A stretch of 64,000 nt of DNA from NCBI GenBank assembly GCA_958296025.1, contig OY282430.1, forward strand, positions 2,170,001 to 2,234,000, read 5' to 3'. The stretch is from an uncultured Pseudomonadales bacterium (GTDB lineage: Bacteria; Pseudomonadota; Gammaproteobacteria; Pseudomonadales; Azotimanducaceae). The position numbers were made by a program, and so were the translations under genes. The notes beneath the pieces are model-generated. The model worked only from the letters and a program-made list of their open reading frames with translations. It searched no databases and was not told where the DNA came from. Positions 1 through 9,139 of the stretch are shown here, in pieces. How positions within the stretch are numbered: position 1 is the first letter of the stretch; every line of letters begins with the position of its first letter.

Positions 1-87
1 TTTGAGCATGAATATCTCGAAACCCTTAGCCACCTCCCGCAGCAGAATAACGGTGGCGGCGGGGCGAATGGGCTGGACTGGGTTCAT
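1..87 (-). CDS. Nudix hydrolase family protein, N-terminal fragment (cut by window edge)
   Basis: The reverse strand opens with ATG at 87 behind a strong AGGGAGGGGG ribosome site and reads 29 codons, MNPVQPIRPAATVILLREVA and onward, to the window edge. The pattern PAATVxLLR followed by a hydrophobic strand is typical of the first beta strand of Nudix hydrolases that act on CoA or nucleotide derivatives. The Nudix box itself lies outside the window, so the assignment rests on the N-terminal pattern only. Confidence 0.55.
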   Translation of the reverse strand, partial: MNPVQPIRPAATVILLREVAKGFEIFMLK

Positions 88-273
88 CCCCCTCCCTTGC
101 TTATTTTCCTCCCCTAAGGGCGTTTGCATGGGACCGCTCGCCAACAGGCAACCAAGGCAACAACTATAGTGGCGCAGGGCCGCACCGCCAATTCCGCCGC
201 CGGGCGCAAAAGCTGGCAACCGCCGTCCCACAACGCTAGAGTGCGCTCTTTTGCAAAGAGGCGGTTCAACACA

Positions 274-1203
274 ATGAAACTGTCCGTTGAATTTCCCAGC
301 GTCGCCTACCGGGAGGGGCCGGAGGCGGTGGCCCGGCTGGCTAAGGCGATTGAGGACATCGGCTACGATCAGCTCGACATCTTCGACCATGTGGTGATGG
401 GTTATCCGACGTCGTCCCGGGCCAAGCCCGTCTATCCGCCCAAGATGCCCATTCTGGAGGCGTTGGTGACCTTGGGCTACGCCGCCGCCGTCACTGAGCG
501 CATCGGCCTCGGCACCGAGGTTTTGGTGTTGCCGCAACGCCAACCGGTGCTGGTGGCCAAGCAGGTGGCCACTCTGGACATCCTCTCCGGCGGGCGCATG
601 AGGCTGGGGGTCGGCGTCGGCTGGCAGGCAGCGGAATACGAGGCACTGGGGGAGGATTTCGGCAATCGCGGTCAGCGCATGAACGAAGACATCGCCATCC
701 TGCGCGCCTGCTGGTCGGATGCGCAGATCGATTTTGACGGCAAGTTCAACCCCATTGAGGCCATGGCCATGGAGCCGAAGCCGCTCCAAGGTGGTCAGCT
801 CCCCATCTGGGTAGGCGGTTTCGCGCCCCAAGCACTGAAGCGCATCGGCGAATTGGCGGACGGCTGGCTGGCCCCCGCGCTTGCAGACCGGGAGCAGGCG
901 GCGCGCATGTTGGAAACCGTCCGTCGGCACGCTGCCGACGCCGGAAGAAACCCGGATGCCATCGGTCTGCAGATGATGCTGGACATGCCGCCCCGGGGCG
1001 ACCGCGGCAAGGGCTTCTACGGCGACCTGGACAACGTGCTGCGGCGCTGCAACCAGGTGGCGGAGATGGGCTTTGCTGGCGGCGCCCTCAACGCCACGGC
1101 CATCTTCCAAGCGGGGTTCCGTAGCGTCGATGCCATCATCGACAAGCTGGACGAGCTGCACGAGGCCATCCGGGCCGAAGTGGGGCACCCGGCAACCCCC
1201 TGA
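274..1203 (+). CDS. LLM-class flavin / F420-dependent oxidoreductase
   Basis: A 309-residue protein of the bacterial luciferase-like monooxygenase fold (TIM barrel), of the subgroup that usually binds coenzyme F420 or FMN. Visible family features are the N-terminal strand with 'DIFDHVV', the segment 'LGTEVLVLPQRQPVLVAKQVATLD', and the glycine-rich 'LGVGVGW' loop after 'SGGRMRLG', followed by 'NEDIAILRACW'. The open frame extends upstream to 124, but the first 50 residues there are low-quality and arginine/serine rich; ATG at 274 gives the family N-terminus (MKLSVEFPS). The substrate cannot be read from the sequence. It stands alone, 74 bp upstream of the symporter pair, and need not be related to it. 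Confidence 0.8.
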   Translation: MKLSVEFPSVAYREGPEAVARLAKAIEDIGYDQLDIFDHVVMGYPTSSRAKPVYPPKMPILEALVTLGYAAAVTERIGLGTEVLVLPQRQPVLVAKQVATLDILSGGRMRLGVGVGWQAAEYEALGEDFGNRGQRMNEDIAILRACWSDAQIDFDGKFNPIEAMAMEPKPLQGGQLPIWVGGFAPQALKRIGELADGWLAPALADREQAARMLETVRRHAADAGRNPDAIGLQMMLDMPPRGDRGKGFYGDLDNVLRRCNQVAEMGFAGGALNATAIFQAGFRSVDAIIDKLDELHEAIRAEVGHPATP

Positions 1204-1277
1204 GCGGGGCGATCCCTTTTAACCGGCGGCCTTCGCCCAACCTGAATGGGCAAGGCGCCCCTTGAGGCCTAGCGGAA

Positions 1278-1586
1278 ATGCAGGACAAGCACCGTGCGTA
1301 TTGGCGGGCCAACCTGCGCCTAATGGGCGTGTTGCTGGCCCTTTGGTTCCTGGTCTCCTTCGGCTTCGGCATCCTGTTGGTGGAACCGCTGAACCAAGTC
1401 CCGTTCTTCGGCTTCAAGCTGGGCTTTTGGTGGGCGCAGCAGGGCAGCATCTATGTCTTTATCGTGCTGATATTCGTCTATGCCGCCGCCATGCGTCACA
1501 TCGACCGGAAACACGGCGTGGATGATGAACGAGATGGAGGGAAAGGAGAACCGCCCTGTGAACCGCTGAGGAAGAACAGCAAGTGA
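1278..1586 (+). CDS. DUF4212 small subunit of a sodium/solute symporter
   Basis: A 102-residue inner-membrane protein with two hydrophobic segments (about residues 15-38 and 50-72) separated by 'PLNQVPFFGFKLGFWWAQQGS', the hallmark of the DUF4212 family. These small proteins are almost always encoded just upstream of a large sodium:solute symporter subunit, as here (next gene at 1690). The 103-bp spacing suggests co-transcription. The C-terminal tail after about residue 80 is charged and probably cytoplasmic. Confidence 0.85.
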   Translation: MQDKHRAYWRANLRLMGVLLALWFLVSFGFGILLVEPLNQVPFFGFKLGFWWAQQGSIYVFIVLIFVYAAAMRHIDRKHGVDDERDGGKGEPPCEPLRKNSK

Positions 1587-1689
1587 ACCCAAGTTTGATT
1601 TCCGCAACTCAAGGCCGCCTCGGTCAGGCGGAGGGTCCAAGCACGACCACCAAACCAACGTCAACCCACGGCTTCACCTTGGTGGCATA

Positions 1690-3462
1690 GTGTCCGTAGA
1701 AGCCCTCACCTATCTGTTCGTCGGCTTGAGCTTCGCGCTCTACATCGGCATCGCCATCTGGTCCAAGGCCGGCTCCACCGGGGAATTCTACGTTGCCGGC
1801 GGCGGCGTCCATCCCATCGCCAACGGCATGGCCACGGCAGCGGACTGGATGAGCGCCGCCTCCTTCATCTCCATGGCCGGCATCATCGCCTTCATGGGCT
1901 ACGACGGCGCCGTCTATCTGATGGGCTGGACGGGGGGCTACGTCCTGCTGGCGCTGCTGCTGGCGCCCTACTTGCGCAAGTTCGGGGAGTTCACGGTGCC
2001 GGACTTCATCGGCGCCCGTTATTACTCCAACGCCGCCAGGGTGGTGGCGGTGCTCTGCCTCATCGTGGTGTCCTTCACCTACGTCGCCGGGCAGATGCGC
2101 GGGGTGGGCATCGTCTTCAGCCACTTCCTGAACGTGCCCATCGTCTGGGGGGTGGTCATCGGCATGGCGGTGGTGTTCTTCTACGCCGTGCTCGGCGGCA
2201 TGAAGGGCATCACCTACACCCAAGTCGTCCAATACTGCGTACTGATCTTCGCCTACCTGACGCCGGCCATCTTCATCTCCCTGATGATGACGGGCATGCC
2301 CATCCCGCAGCTTGGCTTCGGCGCGGAACTGGCCGATGGCAGCGGCCTGCGGGCGCTGGAGAAGCTGGACCGAACCTTGGTGGAGCTCGGCTTCACCGCC
2401 TACACCAGCGGCAACAAGGCCAAGATCGACGTCTTCGCCATCACCCTGGCGCTGATGATCGGCACCGCTGGTTTGCCTCATGTCATCGTGCGCTTCTTCA
2501 CCGTGCCCAAGGTGTCCGACGCCCGCCGCTCAGCCGGCTACGCCCTGCTGTGCATCGCCCTGCTCTACACCACGGCCCCGGCAGTGGGCGCCTTCGCCCG
2601 GCTGAACTTCATCGACACCGTGCATGGCGTTCCCTACGCCGAGACTGCGGACTGGTTCAAGCGCTGGGAGAGCATCGGCCTGGTCGGCTGGCTGGACAAG
2701 AACGGCGACGGCACCATTCAGTACGCGCCCGGCCCGGCTTTTCAAGGCGCTCCCGCCTTTACCGGCGAGCTGGGTGAACAGGACCAGAAACAGTTGACCA
2801 ATGCGCCGACCGAGACCGCCAACGAAGTCTATGTGGACCGGGACATCATGGTGCTGGCCAACCCGGAGATCGCCGCCCTGCCCGGCTGGGTGATCGCCTT
2901 GGTGGCCGCCGGCGGCCTGGCGGCGGCCCTTTCGACTGCGGCGGGGTTGCTGCTGGTGATTTCCGCCTCCGTCTCCCATGACCTCATCAAGAAGACCTTG
3001 GCGCGGGGCATCAGCGACCGGCAGGAGCTGCGCGCCGCCCGCCTGGCCGCCGCCGCGGCCATCCTGGTGGCCGGCTACCTAGGCATCAACCCGCCGGCCT
3101 TCGTCGCCCAGGTGGTGGCGTTCGCCTTCGGCTTGGCGGCGGCCTCCCTGTTTCCGGCCATTCTGCTGGGCGTCTTCTCCATGCGCACCACCAAGGAGGG
3201 GGCCATTGCCGGCATGTTGGCGGGGTTGGCCTTCACCTTTCTCTACATCGCTTGGTTCAAGTTCGTCGCGCCGGAGCAAAACCACGCCGCCCACTGGTGG
3301 TTTGGCATCTCCCCGGAGGGCATCGGCGCAGTGGGCGCCCTGTTGAACTTCGCCATCGCCATCTTGGTCAGCCGCTTCACGGCAGGGGTGCCGGAAAGGG
3401 TGCAGGAATTGGTGGCCGCCATCCGAGTGCCGGCCGGCGTACAGCGCCCGCAAGGCCATTGA
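1690..3462 (+). CDS. Sodium:solute symporter large subunit (ActP/VC_2705-like)
   Basis: A 590-residue polytopic permease of the sodium:solute symporter (SSS) family, in the subgroup paired with a DUF4212 small subunit and generally associated with uptake of acetate or other short monocarboxylates. The family core is visible: 'GGGVHPIANGMATAADWMSAASFI' near the N-terminus and 'GGLAAALSTAAGLLLVISASVSHDL' at about residue 415. Around residue 336 a loop contains DKNGDGTI, matching the EF-hand calcium-loop spacing, inside a hydrophilic insert of about 65 residues (roughly 330-395). The start is GTG at 1690; no closer ATG fits. The substrate is inferred from family only. Confidence 0.85.
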   Translation: MSVEALTYLFVGLSFALYIGIAIWSKAGSTGEFYVAGGGVHPIANGMATAADWMSAASFISMAGIIAFMGYDGAVYLMGWTGGYVLLALLLAPYLRKFGEFTVPDFIGARYYSNAARVVAVLCLIVVSFTYVAGQMRGVGIVFSHFLNVPIVWGVVIGMAVVFFYAVLGGMKGITYTQVVQYCVLIFAYLTPAIFISLMMTGMPIPQLGFGAELADGSGLRALEKLDRTLVELGFTAYTSGNKAKIDVFAITLALMIGTAGLPHVIVRFFTVPKVSDARRSAGYALLCIALLYTTAPAVGAFARLNFIDTVHGVPYAETADWFKRWESIGLVGWLDKNGDGTIQYAPGPAFQGAPAFTGELGEQDQKQLTNAPTETANEVYVDRDIMVLANPEIAALPGWVIALVAAGGLAAALSTAAGLLLVISASVSHDLIKKTLARGISDRQELRAARLAAAAAILVAGYLGINPPAFVAQVVAFAFGLAAASLFPAILLGVFSMRTTKEGAIAGMLAGLAFTFLYIAWFKFVAPEQNHAAHWWFGISPEGIGAVGALLNFAIAILVSRFTAGVPERVQELVAAIRVPAGVQRPQGH

Positions 3463-3556
3463 CGCACCGCCGACGGCAGAGTTCGGCGGCAGGTTGTTGG
3501 CTTGCGGCCGGCGACGGAGCGATTGAGCCAGCAACGGCTTCATGGCTAGGAGGATG

Positions 3557-3632
<76 letters not shown>

Positions 3633-3807
3633 ATCTGCAACCTTGGGCGCACTGTGAAGCGCACCGACAAGGCGACATTCTAGCGTCGGCGCGGACAAGC
3701 GCAAGGCGTCCGCGCCTATGCATAAGTTGGGGCGGTCCGCCGGAGGCAGCCCTGAACATAGCTGAAATCCACAGACCAACGGCACCGGGGCAGTTTTATA
3801 TCACAGG

Positions 3808-5007
3808 TCATGCTGTCGTTTTCATGCGCCAGAGCTGGGAGCGAAAGCCCAGCAGCAGCATCACCGCAAACATGCCGGCGGCGGATACGCCAAGCGCCGC
3901 CTGAGCGCCGAATTCCTCCGCCAAAAAACCATTGAGCAGCGCTCCCAACGGCCCGGCGCCTATGAAGGAAAACCAGTGGAACGCCATCACCCGCCCCCGC
4001 TGCGCTTCAAGCGCCTGCTCCTGCATGATGGTTCGGGCCATAGTCATGGACACCCCGCCGCAAGCGCCCCAAAAGAACAGAATGCCCAAAAATATGGGGA
4101 AGCTCGGCGCCATAGCCACCAGCCCCAGCACCAAGGCGCCGGCAAACTGCGCCAGAATCAGCGCCCGGCCGCGCCGCGCCAAGTCGCCAATGCGCAACAG
4201 CAGCAGGATGGCGGACATCAGCCCAACTAGGTTGCAAATGTTCATCATGCCCAAGTCCGCCGCCGCACCGTTGAAAACCTCGCGCACAAAGAGCGGCAGG
4301 GTGACGATGTAGGCGCCCATGAAGAAGAGCCCCATGGCGAAGTTCAACAGGACCACCGTGCGCATCGACCTGTGGCGCAGCACGGCTTTCGAGCCTTCCA
4401 GAATCGAGCGCAGCAGGGAGGTCCCGCCGGCATCCCAATTGGCGTCCTGCTGTACGCTGGTCTGGACGATGCCGCGAAAGCCCCACAGGCCACCGGCCAG
4501 CACCGCCGCCTGGATGCCGAGGATAAGGGCGGCCCCTAGTTCGTCGGCCAAGGCGGCGATTAGGCTGCCGAGAATCTGCATGCCGAACTGCACCACGCTC
4601 ACCAGCATGACGGCGCGTTGAATGCGGCCTTCGGCCACCTGATTGAGCAGCCCGTCCCGGGCCGGCGTAACGAACGCCTGAGCGCAGCCCATCACCAAGG
4701 CGTAAAGCAGCAGGCCGGGAAAGGACAGGCGCTCCAAGGCCACCAATAGCAGCAGGATAAGCGGTGCCAACGTGGCTCCGGACTGGGCTGCCATCGCCAT
4801 GCGCCGCCCGCCATAGCGGTCCGCCAAGCCGCCTCCGGCCAATATCAAAAGGGTGCCCGGCAACAGCAGCGTCATCTGCGCGACGCCCACCATTTCCGGC
4901 GACTCCCGCAACACCATGATCAGCAGCCAAGCAAACAGGACGCTCTGCATGCCGAAAGCCAGGAACCAAGAGCTGGTGCCCAAAAGATAGTAGTGGAGGG
5001 GTCGCAT
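3808..5007 (-). CDS. MFS transporter
   Basis: A 399-residue major facilitator superfamily carrier with about 12 hydrophobic helices. The conserved loop between helices 2 and 3 is visible as 'GGGLADRYGGRRMAM', a good match to the GxLaDrxGrr signature. The frame is open upstream to 5274, but that extension is Cys/Arg-rich and non-membrane; ATG at 5007 (MRPLHYYLLGTSSW) gives the normal MFS N-terminus. The chemistry of the substrate is not evident; MFS proteins of this size are often drug or metabolite exporters. Oriented toward the tRNA-Gly gene. Confidence 0.85.
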   Translation of the reverse strand: MRPLHYYLLGTSSWFLAFGMQSVLFAWLLIMVLRESPEMVGVAQMTLLLPGTLLILAGGGLADRYGGRRMAMAAQSGATLAPLILLLLVALERLSFPGLLLYALVMGCAQAFVTPARDGLLNQVAEGRIQRAVMLVSVVQFGMQILGSLIAALADELGAALILGIQAAVLAGGLWGFRGIVQTSVQQDANWDAGGTSLLRSILEGSKAVLRHRSMRTVVLLNFAMGLFFMGAYIVTLPLFVREVFNGAAADLGMMNICNLVGLMSAILLLLRIGDLARRGRALILAQFAGALVLGLVAMAPSFPIFLGILFFWGACGGVSMTMARTIMQEQALEAQRGRVMAFHWFSFIGAGPLGALLNGFLAEEFGAQAALGVSAAGMFAVMLLLGFRSQLWRMKTTA

Positions 5008-5622
5008 CGGAGGTTTCCCAAGTGAACGGCGGCACCCGCAAAGGGAAAGTCCAGCGGCCGGCACCGCAAACGGGGCGCATGATACCCGTTGCGGCGAAAG
5101 GCAGCTGTGCGCATCTGTCCAGCCGTAGTCGCTGCCTTTCGCCAACGCCTTTGCGAGCCTTCTCCAGGGGGCCTGCCGCCTTTGCCCACAGGCTGCCATC
5201 AGGATGCTGGCGCAATCTGGAAATATGCCGGAAATGGCCTGTTGGACATTGCTTTCAAGGGGTGCTGGGGCCACTGTGGAGCACCTTTTTTTGTGGAGAA
5301 ACCCATGCGAACGCTTGACAACAAAGAGATGGCCAAAGCCGGCGGCGGCATGTTTGCGCCCAACTCTTGGTGGTGGCCACCCCTGCTACGTCCTCCTATG
5401 CGGGTGGTGGTGGAAAACCCCCAGCTAACCCTGCTGAGGCGGCTGCAGCGGATGCCGCGGTTCTACTGAGGCACGGGCCACGCAAAAGCGGCCTGCCCGA
5501 TGGGTGGGCTGCTGTTGCGCGACACCAACTGGCGAACAGCGCCGCCAGTTAACCAAAGGGGCGTGGCGCTCATAGCCAGCCCCTTTGTCTAGTTCCCCGC
5601 CGCTGCGGCCATTGCCGCACGC
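5008..5622. other. Intergenic stretch without a convincing gene (except a small ORF at 5305)
   Basis: Open frames here on both strands are Cys/Arg/Gly-rich and look like GC-driven shadows. The first 80 bp presumably hold the promoter of the leftward MFS gene. The only coding candidate is the 54-codon frame at 5305-5469, listed separately. Confidence 0.5.
5305..5469 (+). CDS. Small ORF with a double-glycine-like leader (speculative)
   Basis: Fifty-four codons beginning with ATG at 5305, preceded by GTGGAG about 8 bases upstream. The N-terminus MRTLDNKEMAKAGGG resembles the leader region of double-glycine-type peptides (short, with L..xEM.xxGG), followed by a Trp/Pro/Arg-rich tail including three consecutive tryptophans. 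No processing or ABC exporter gene is next to it, although a rhomboid protease lies 150 bp downstream. It could equally be a chance ORF. Confidence 0.25.
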   Translation: MRTLDNKEMAKAGGGMFAPNSWWWPPLLRPPMRVVVENPQLTLLRRLQRMPRFY

Positions 5623-6600
5623 ATGGGCTTCCCGTCAGCAACGGGTTATGCTGCACCGCCATGCGTGGCAGCGGCAAAAACTGTGCGGGCGGGGCCTGTG
5701 TCCGCTGAAGACAGTCTGAACGACAGCTGGGTGGTGCTGCGCTCGTCCTTTAACCGGCGCAAGATCACCGAGGCGGCCTTGGTGCTGGCCGCCATGCGGA
5801 TTCCTCACCGCACCCAATGGCGCAGCCATGCGTGGCTGCTGCTTATTCCAGCGGAGGACGTGGTCCGGGCGGAAGCGCAACTGCGTTCCTACGACGCGGA
5901 AAACCACCGTCCAGAGGCGCCGCCGCCCTACATCCACACCTTCGAACGCGGCTGGCTGGGGGTGCTGGTGTTTCTGGCCATCCTCTGGCTGCTGCCCAAT
6001 CTGGAATCCTGGGGCACATTCGGCTGGGATTGGCGGCGAGCCGGCCTCCTGCACGCCGGTCTGGTTGCGGACGGTCAATGGTGGCGCACCTTCACGGCGC
6101 TGACCCTGCACGGGGACCTGGGGCACATCGTCAGCAACTCCGTCTTCGGTGCGGTGTTCGGACTCTTCGTCGGCCGGCATCTGGGCACCGGTTTTGGCTG
6201 GCTGCTCGTGCTGTTGGCCGGCGCCTTGGGCAACTTCGCCAACGCCCTGATGCAGCCCCCCGCTTTCCAATCCCTAGGCGCCTCCACCGCCAACTTCGCC
6301 GCCTTGGGCCTGACCGGGGCTTTCATGTGGCGGCGGCGCCGTGCCGGAAAGGTGGCTTGGCGGCAAAGTTTCGCTCCCCTATTCGCCGCGGTGGCGCTGC
6401 TCGCCTACACCGGCGTCGGCGGCGAACGCACCGATGTGGTGGCGCACTTCACCGGCTTCGCCGCCGGCGTCGGCGGCGGCCTGCTGGCCTCCACCTTTGA
6501 CGTCCGGCGCCTCGGCAAGAGCGGCCAAGCCATCTGCGGCGGCTTCGCCCTGTGGCTTTTGGCCTACGCTTGGTTCAAAGCGGGGAGCGCGGGCCTGTGA
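5623..6600 (+). CDS. Rhomboid family intramembrane serine protease
   Basis: A 325-residue membrane protein. Residues about 30-100 form a soluble N-terminal domain; the rest holds six or so membrane segments of a rhomboid fold. The family landmarks are present: 'LHGDLGHIVSNS' (the HxxxHxxxN-like oxyanion region), 'LGASTANFAALG' carrying the catalytic serine in a GxSx context (GAST rather than the common GASG), and 'VVAHFTGFAAG' with the partner histidine. It should cleave transmembrane substrates within the inner membrane. The start is uncertain: ATG 5623 gives a low-complexity leader, and GTG at 5698 is an alternative giving VSAEDSLNDSWVVLRS. Confidence 0.8.
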   Translation: MGFPSATGYAAPPCVAAAKTVRAGPVSAEDSLNDSWVVLRSSFNRRKITEAALVLAAMRIPHRTQWRSHAWLLLIPAEDVVRAEAQLRSYDAENHRPEAPPPYIHTFERGWLGVLVFLAILWLLPNLESWGTFGWDWRRAGLLHAGLVADGQWWRTFTALTLHGDLGHIVSNSVFGAVFGLFVGRHLGTGFGWLLVLLAGALGNFANALMQPPAFQSLGASTANFAALGLTGAFMWRRRRAGKVAWRQSFAPLFAAVALLAYTGVGGERTDVVAHFTGFAAGVGGGLLASTFDVRRLGKSGQAICGGFALWLLAYAWFKAGSAGL

Positions 6601-6724
6601 TGGGAAACAACGGCTTCGGCTTGGCCATTCGGCAAAACTGGCGCAGCCTTGACCGCATAACGCCAACAATAACTGATTTTTCCAAAAAATTATTATAAAA
6701 CAATATGTTAAAGACTACCTCGGG

Positions 6725-7351
6725 ATGCCCCTAGCGCCGTTCATGCAGGCTTGCGCATTTGCCGCTCTGCTGGCTTGGCCGGCGCTGGCCACCGCCCACG
6801 GCGGCGTGGTGGCGGAGGAGGACATTTGCCTGTTGCGCATGGGCTTCCTGCAGGCCCACTTCACCCTGCATCAGCCGGAGACCCACGGCTCGGAGGAATT
6901 CTGCGAGGACCTGCCGGACATCGGCTCCAGCCTGTTCGTCGTCGAATATCTGCACGACATGATGAAGCGGATGGCCATCGACTTCCGCATCATTGCCGAC
7001 CATCAGGATTTCGGCATTTTCGCCAACTGGGAGGACGTGACCTCCATTGCCGACTTGGATGCGCAGACAGTTTTTCACCGCGTTCTGACGCCGCAGCCGG
7101 CCGGCGTTCTGGCCGTGCGCCACGATTTCGAGCAGCCCGGCGGCTACATCGGCATCGTCGTCGCCGAAAATCCCGACAACGGCAAAGCCTACAACGCCGT
7201 GTTCTACTTTGAGGTGGGCAACGCCGGTTACGGCTGGGTTCCGTTGTTCATAGCGCTCATCACCGTCGCACAGCTGCTGTTCTGGTTCAGCACGGGTACC
7301 CTGCAACGCTTTGCAGGCATCCCTAGAATGCTTTATAACCCATTGTTATAA
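6725..7351 (+). CDS. Secreted/membrane-anchored protein of unknown function
   Basis: A 208-residue protein with a clear signal peptide ending near ALATA-HGG (residues about 8-24) and a C-terminal membrane segment 'WVPLFIALITVAQLLFWF' near residues 174-191, so the body lies outside the cytoplasm. Two cysteines (in 'EEDICLLRMG' and 'EEFCEDLPD') could pair. I do not recognise a named family. AT-rich tracts containing similar TTATAAAA motifs flank the gene on both sides (6680-6715 and 7335-7370), in contrast to the GC-rich surroundings. Its neighbours (rhomboid, acyl-CoA dehydrogenase) do not suggest a pathway. Confidence 0.7.
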   Translation: MPLAPFMQACAFAALLAWPALATAHGGVVAEEDICLLRMGFLQAHFTLHQPETHGSEEFCEDLPDIGSSLFVVEYLHDMMKRMAIDFRIIADHQDFGIFANWEDVTSIADLDAQTVFHRVLTPQPAGVLAVRHDFEQPGGYIGIVVAENPDNGKAYNAVFYFEVGNAGYGWVPLFIALITVAQLLFWFSTGTLQRFAGIPRMLYNPLL

Positions 7352-7519
7352 AATATTTTTTCCTAATATTCGCGCAAAAGCTCTGGGACGCTAAGAGCCG
7401 TAACTCGCAAAATCCGGCGGCGGGGAACAGGCTGCAATCCGGCTTTGCCACCCTCCGAGCCGATGGCGATAATGAGGGTTGGGAACAAGGGAAGGGCCAA
7501 GCACTCCGAGGACACCTCT

Positions 7520-8707
7520 GTGACGAACCAAATCGACGAATTTCGCCAAACCACCCGGAATTGGCTGGCGGCCAACTGCCCGGAAGGGGTGCGCGGCCCT
7601 GGCCAAGTGGCTTGGGGCAGCTGCAGGATCGAACTGGCGCCAGACGTTCGCCTGTGGCTTGCGCGCATGGCCGAAAAGGGCTGGACGGTGCCAACTTGGC
7701 CCAAGGCTTACGGAGGCGCTGAACTGGACAAGGCCGAGTACCAGGTGCTCATCAGCGAACTGAAGCGCATCCGGGCGCGGACGCCGCTGACCGGACGCGG
7801 CGTCAACTACATCGGCCCCACCCTGCTGGAGTATGGCAACGAAGAGCAGAAGGCCCGCTGGTTGCCCGGCATCGCCCGGGGCGAAGGCGGCTGGGCGATG
7901 GGTTACTCCGAACCGGGGGCCGGCTCCGACTTGGCCAGCCTCTCCACGCGGGCGGTGCGCGAAGGCGACCACTTCGTCATCAACGGGCGCAAGATCTGGA
8001 CCTCCGACGCCATGGACTGCGACTACATCTTCGTGCTGGTGCGCACCAATCCGGGTGCGCCCAAACATCACGGGATCAGTCTGATCTTGGTCGATATGCA
8101 CCAGCCCGGCGTGCAGGTGCGCCCCATCCGCCTGATCTCCGGCGCCTCGCCCTTCAACGAGACCCTGTTCGAGGACGCCATCGCCCCCGCCAGCGACCTA
8201 GTGGGCGGCATCGACAACGGCTGGACCGTGGGCAAGCGCCTGCTGCAGTTCGAGCGCTCCACCCACGCCGGCATCAACATCTCCGGTTCCCAAGGGGGGC
8301 GCTCCGCAGAAAGCCATCTGCCGGAAATCGTCAAACGCTACGCGCCGCTGGCCGATGGCGTCATCGCCGACCCAGAACTGCGTATGTGGCTCATTCAGGC
8401 GGAGCAGAACGGCCATGCGCAACGGCTGACCCAAAAACGAGTGATCGAGGAAGTCCAGGCCCGCGCCCCCGGCTTCGCGTCCTCCGCAGTCAAGCTAACC
8501 AACGCCCTGCAGGTGCAGGACAGCCACGAACTCATCCTAGCCGCCATGGGCAGCCAGGGCATCGGCTGGGAAGGCGCAGCCTTCAGCCCGGAGGAAATCG
8601 AAGCCACCCGCACCTGGCTGCGCGACAAATCCCTCACCATCGCCGGCGGCACCAAGGACATCCAACGCAACATCATCGCCAAGCGGGTGCTGGGGCTGCC
8701 GGACTGA
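7520..8707 (+). CDS. Acyl-CoA dehydrogenase family protein
   Basis: A 395-residue FAD-dependent acyl-CoA dehydrogenase. The order of motifs is canonical: N-terminal helical domain ('IDEFRQTTRNWLAANCPEG'), 'GWTVPTWPKAYGG', the FAD/substrate strand 'GYSEPGAGSDLASL', 'INGRKIWTS', and the C-terminal 'AGGTKDIQRNIIAKRVLGLP'. It probably introduces a C2-C3 double bond into an acyl- or steroid-CoA; chain length cannot be deduced. The start is taken as GTG at 7520 because GAGGA lies 7 bases upstream and the longer frame (from 7445) adds only disordered basic sequence. Confidence 0.88.
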   Translation: MTNQIDEFRQTTRNWLAANCPEGVRGPGQVAWGSCRIELAPDVRLWLARMAEKGWTVPTWPKAYGGAELDKAEYQVLISELKRIRARTPLTGRGVNYIGPTLLEYGNEEQKARWLPGIARGEGGWAMGYSEPGAGSDLASLSTRAVREGDHFVINGRKIWTSDAMDCDYIFVLVRTNPGAPKHHGISLILVDMHQPGVQVRPIRLISGASPFNETLFEDAIAPASDLVGGIDNGWTVGKRLLQFERSTHAGINISGSQGGRSAESHLPEIVKRYAPLADGVIADPELRMWLIQAEQNGHAQRLTQKRVIEEVQARAPGFASSAVKLTNALQVQDSHELILAAMGSQGIGWEGAAFSPEEIEATRTWLRDKSLTIAGGTKDIQRNIIAKRVLGLPD

Positions 8708-8840
8708 CGCGACCAGCCATCCTAGTCCAAGGGCCGGGACACGGGTGCGCCTCTCGACCTGCGGACGGAGACGCGGTCAGGCAGGCGTTGTTCGGGCAAC
8801 GCCAGAATAGTCTGACTTAGTTTAACTAGGAGATGTGCTA

Positions 8841-9092
8841 GTGGAGTCCATGCTTACGCTCAGCGACGCCAAGGCCCGCTTTTCGAAAATCGTCGAAAAA
8901 GCCACCAACGGCGAGGAATTCATCATCACGCGCATGGGCAGCCCGGTGGTGCGGACCAGCCGCTTCCGTAAGCAAGGCCAACCGCCCAATCAGGGCGACC
9001 TCGCCGGACAGATACGAATCAGCGAAGACTTTGACGAGTGGCCCGCCGACCTGCAGGAAGCCCTAGGAATGGCCAGCCCCAATGAATCGTAG
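8841..9092 (+). CDS. Phd/YefM-family antitoxin, apparently orphan
   Basis: An 83-residue protein with the Phd/YefM fold: 'LTLSDAKARFSKIVEKATNGEEFIITRMGSPVVRTSRF' matches the N-terminal DNA-binding half of prevent-host-death antitoxins. The C-terminal tail (DEWPADLQEALG) is the kind of segment that wraps a toxin. GTG 8841 is chosen because AGGAG sits 8 bases upstream; GTG 8835 and ATG 8850 are alternatives. No toxin gene follows: the next gene is nudC on the other strand. It is therefore either an orphan or acts with a remote toxin. Confidence 0.7.
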   Translation: MESMLTLSDAKARFSKIVEKATNGEEFIITRMGSPVVRTSRFRKQGQPPNQGDLAGQIRISEDFDEWPADLQEALGMASPNES

Positions 9093-9139
9093 CCGCCTAG
9101 TCCGGCAGCGGCGGTCCATTGGCGTGTGCAGGTGAAGCC

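Noticed and set aside
1624-2481. A 285-codon His/Asp-rich reverse frame
   Set aside because: Antisense shadow of the symporter gene.
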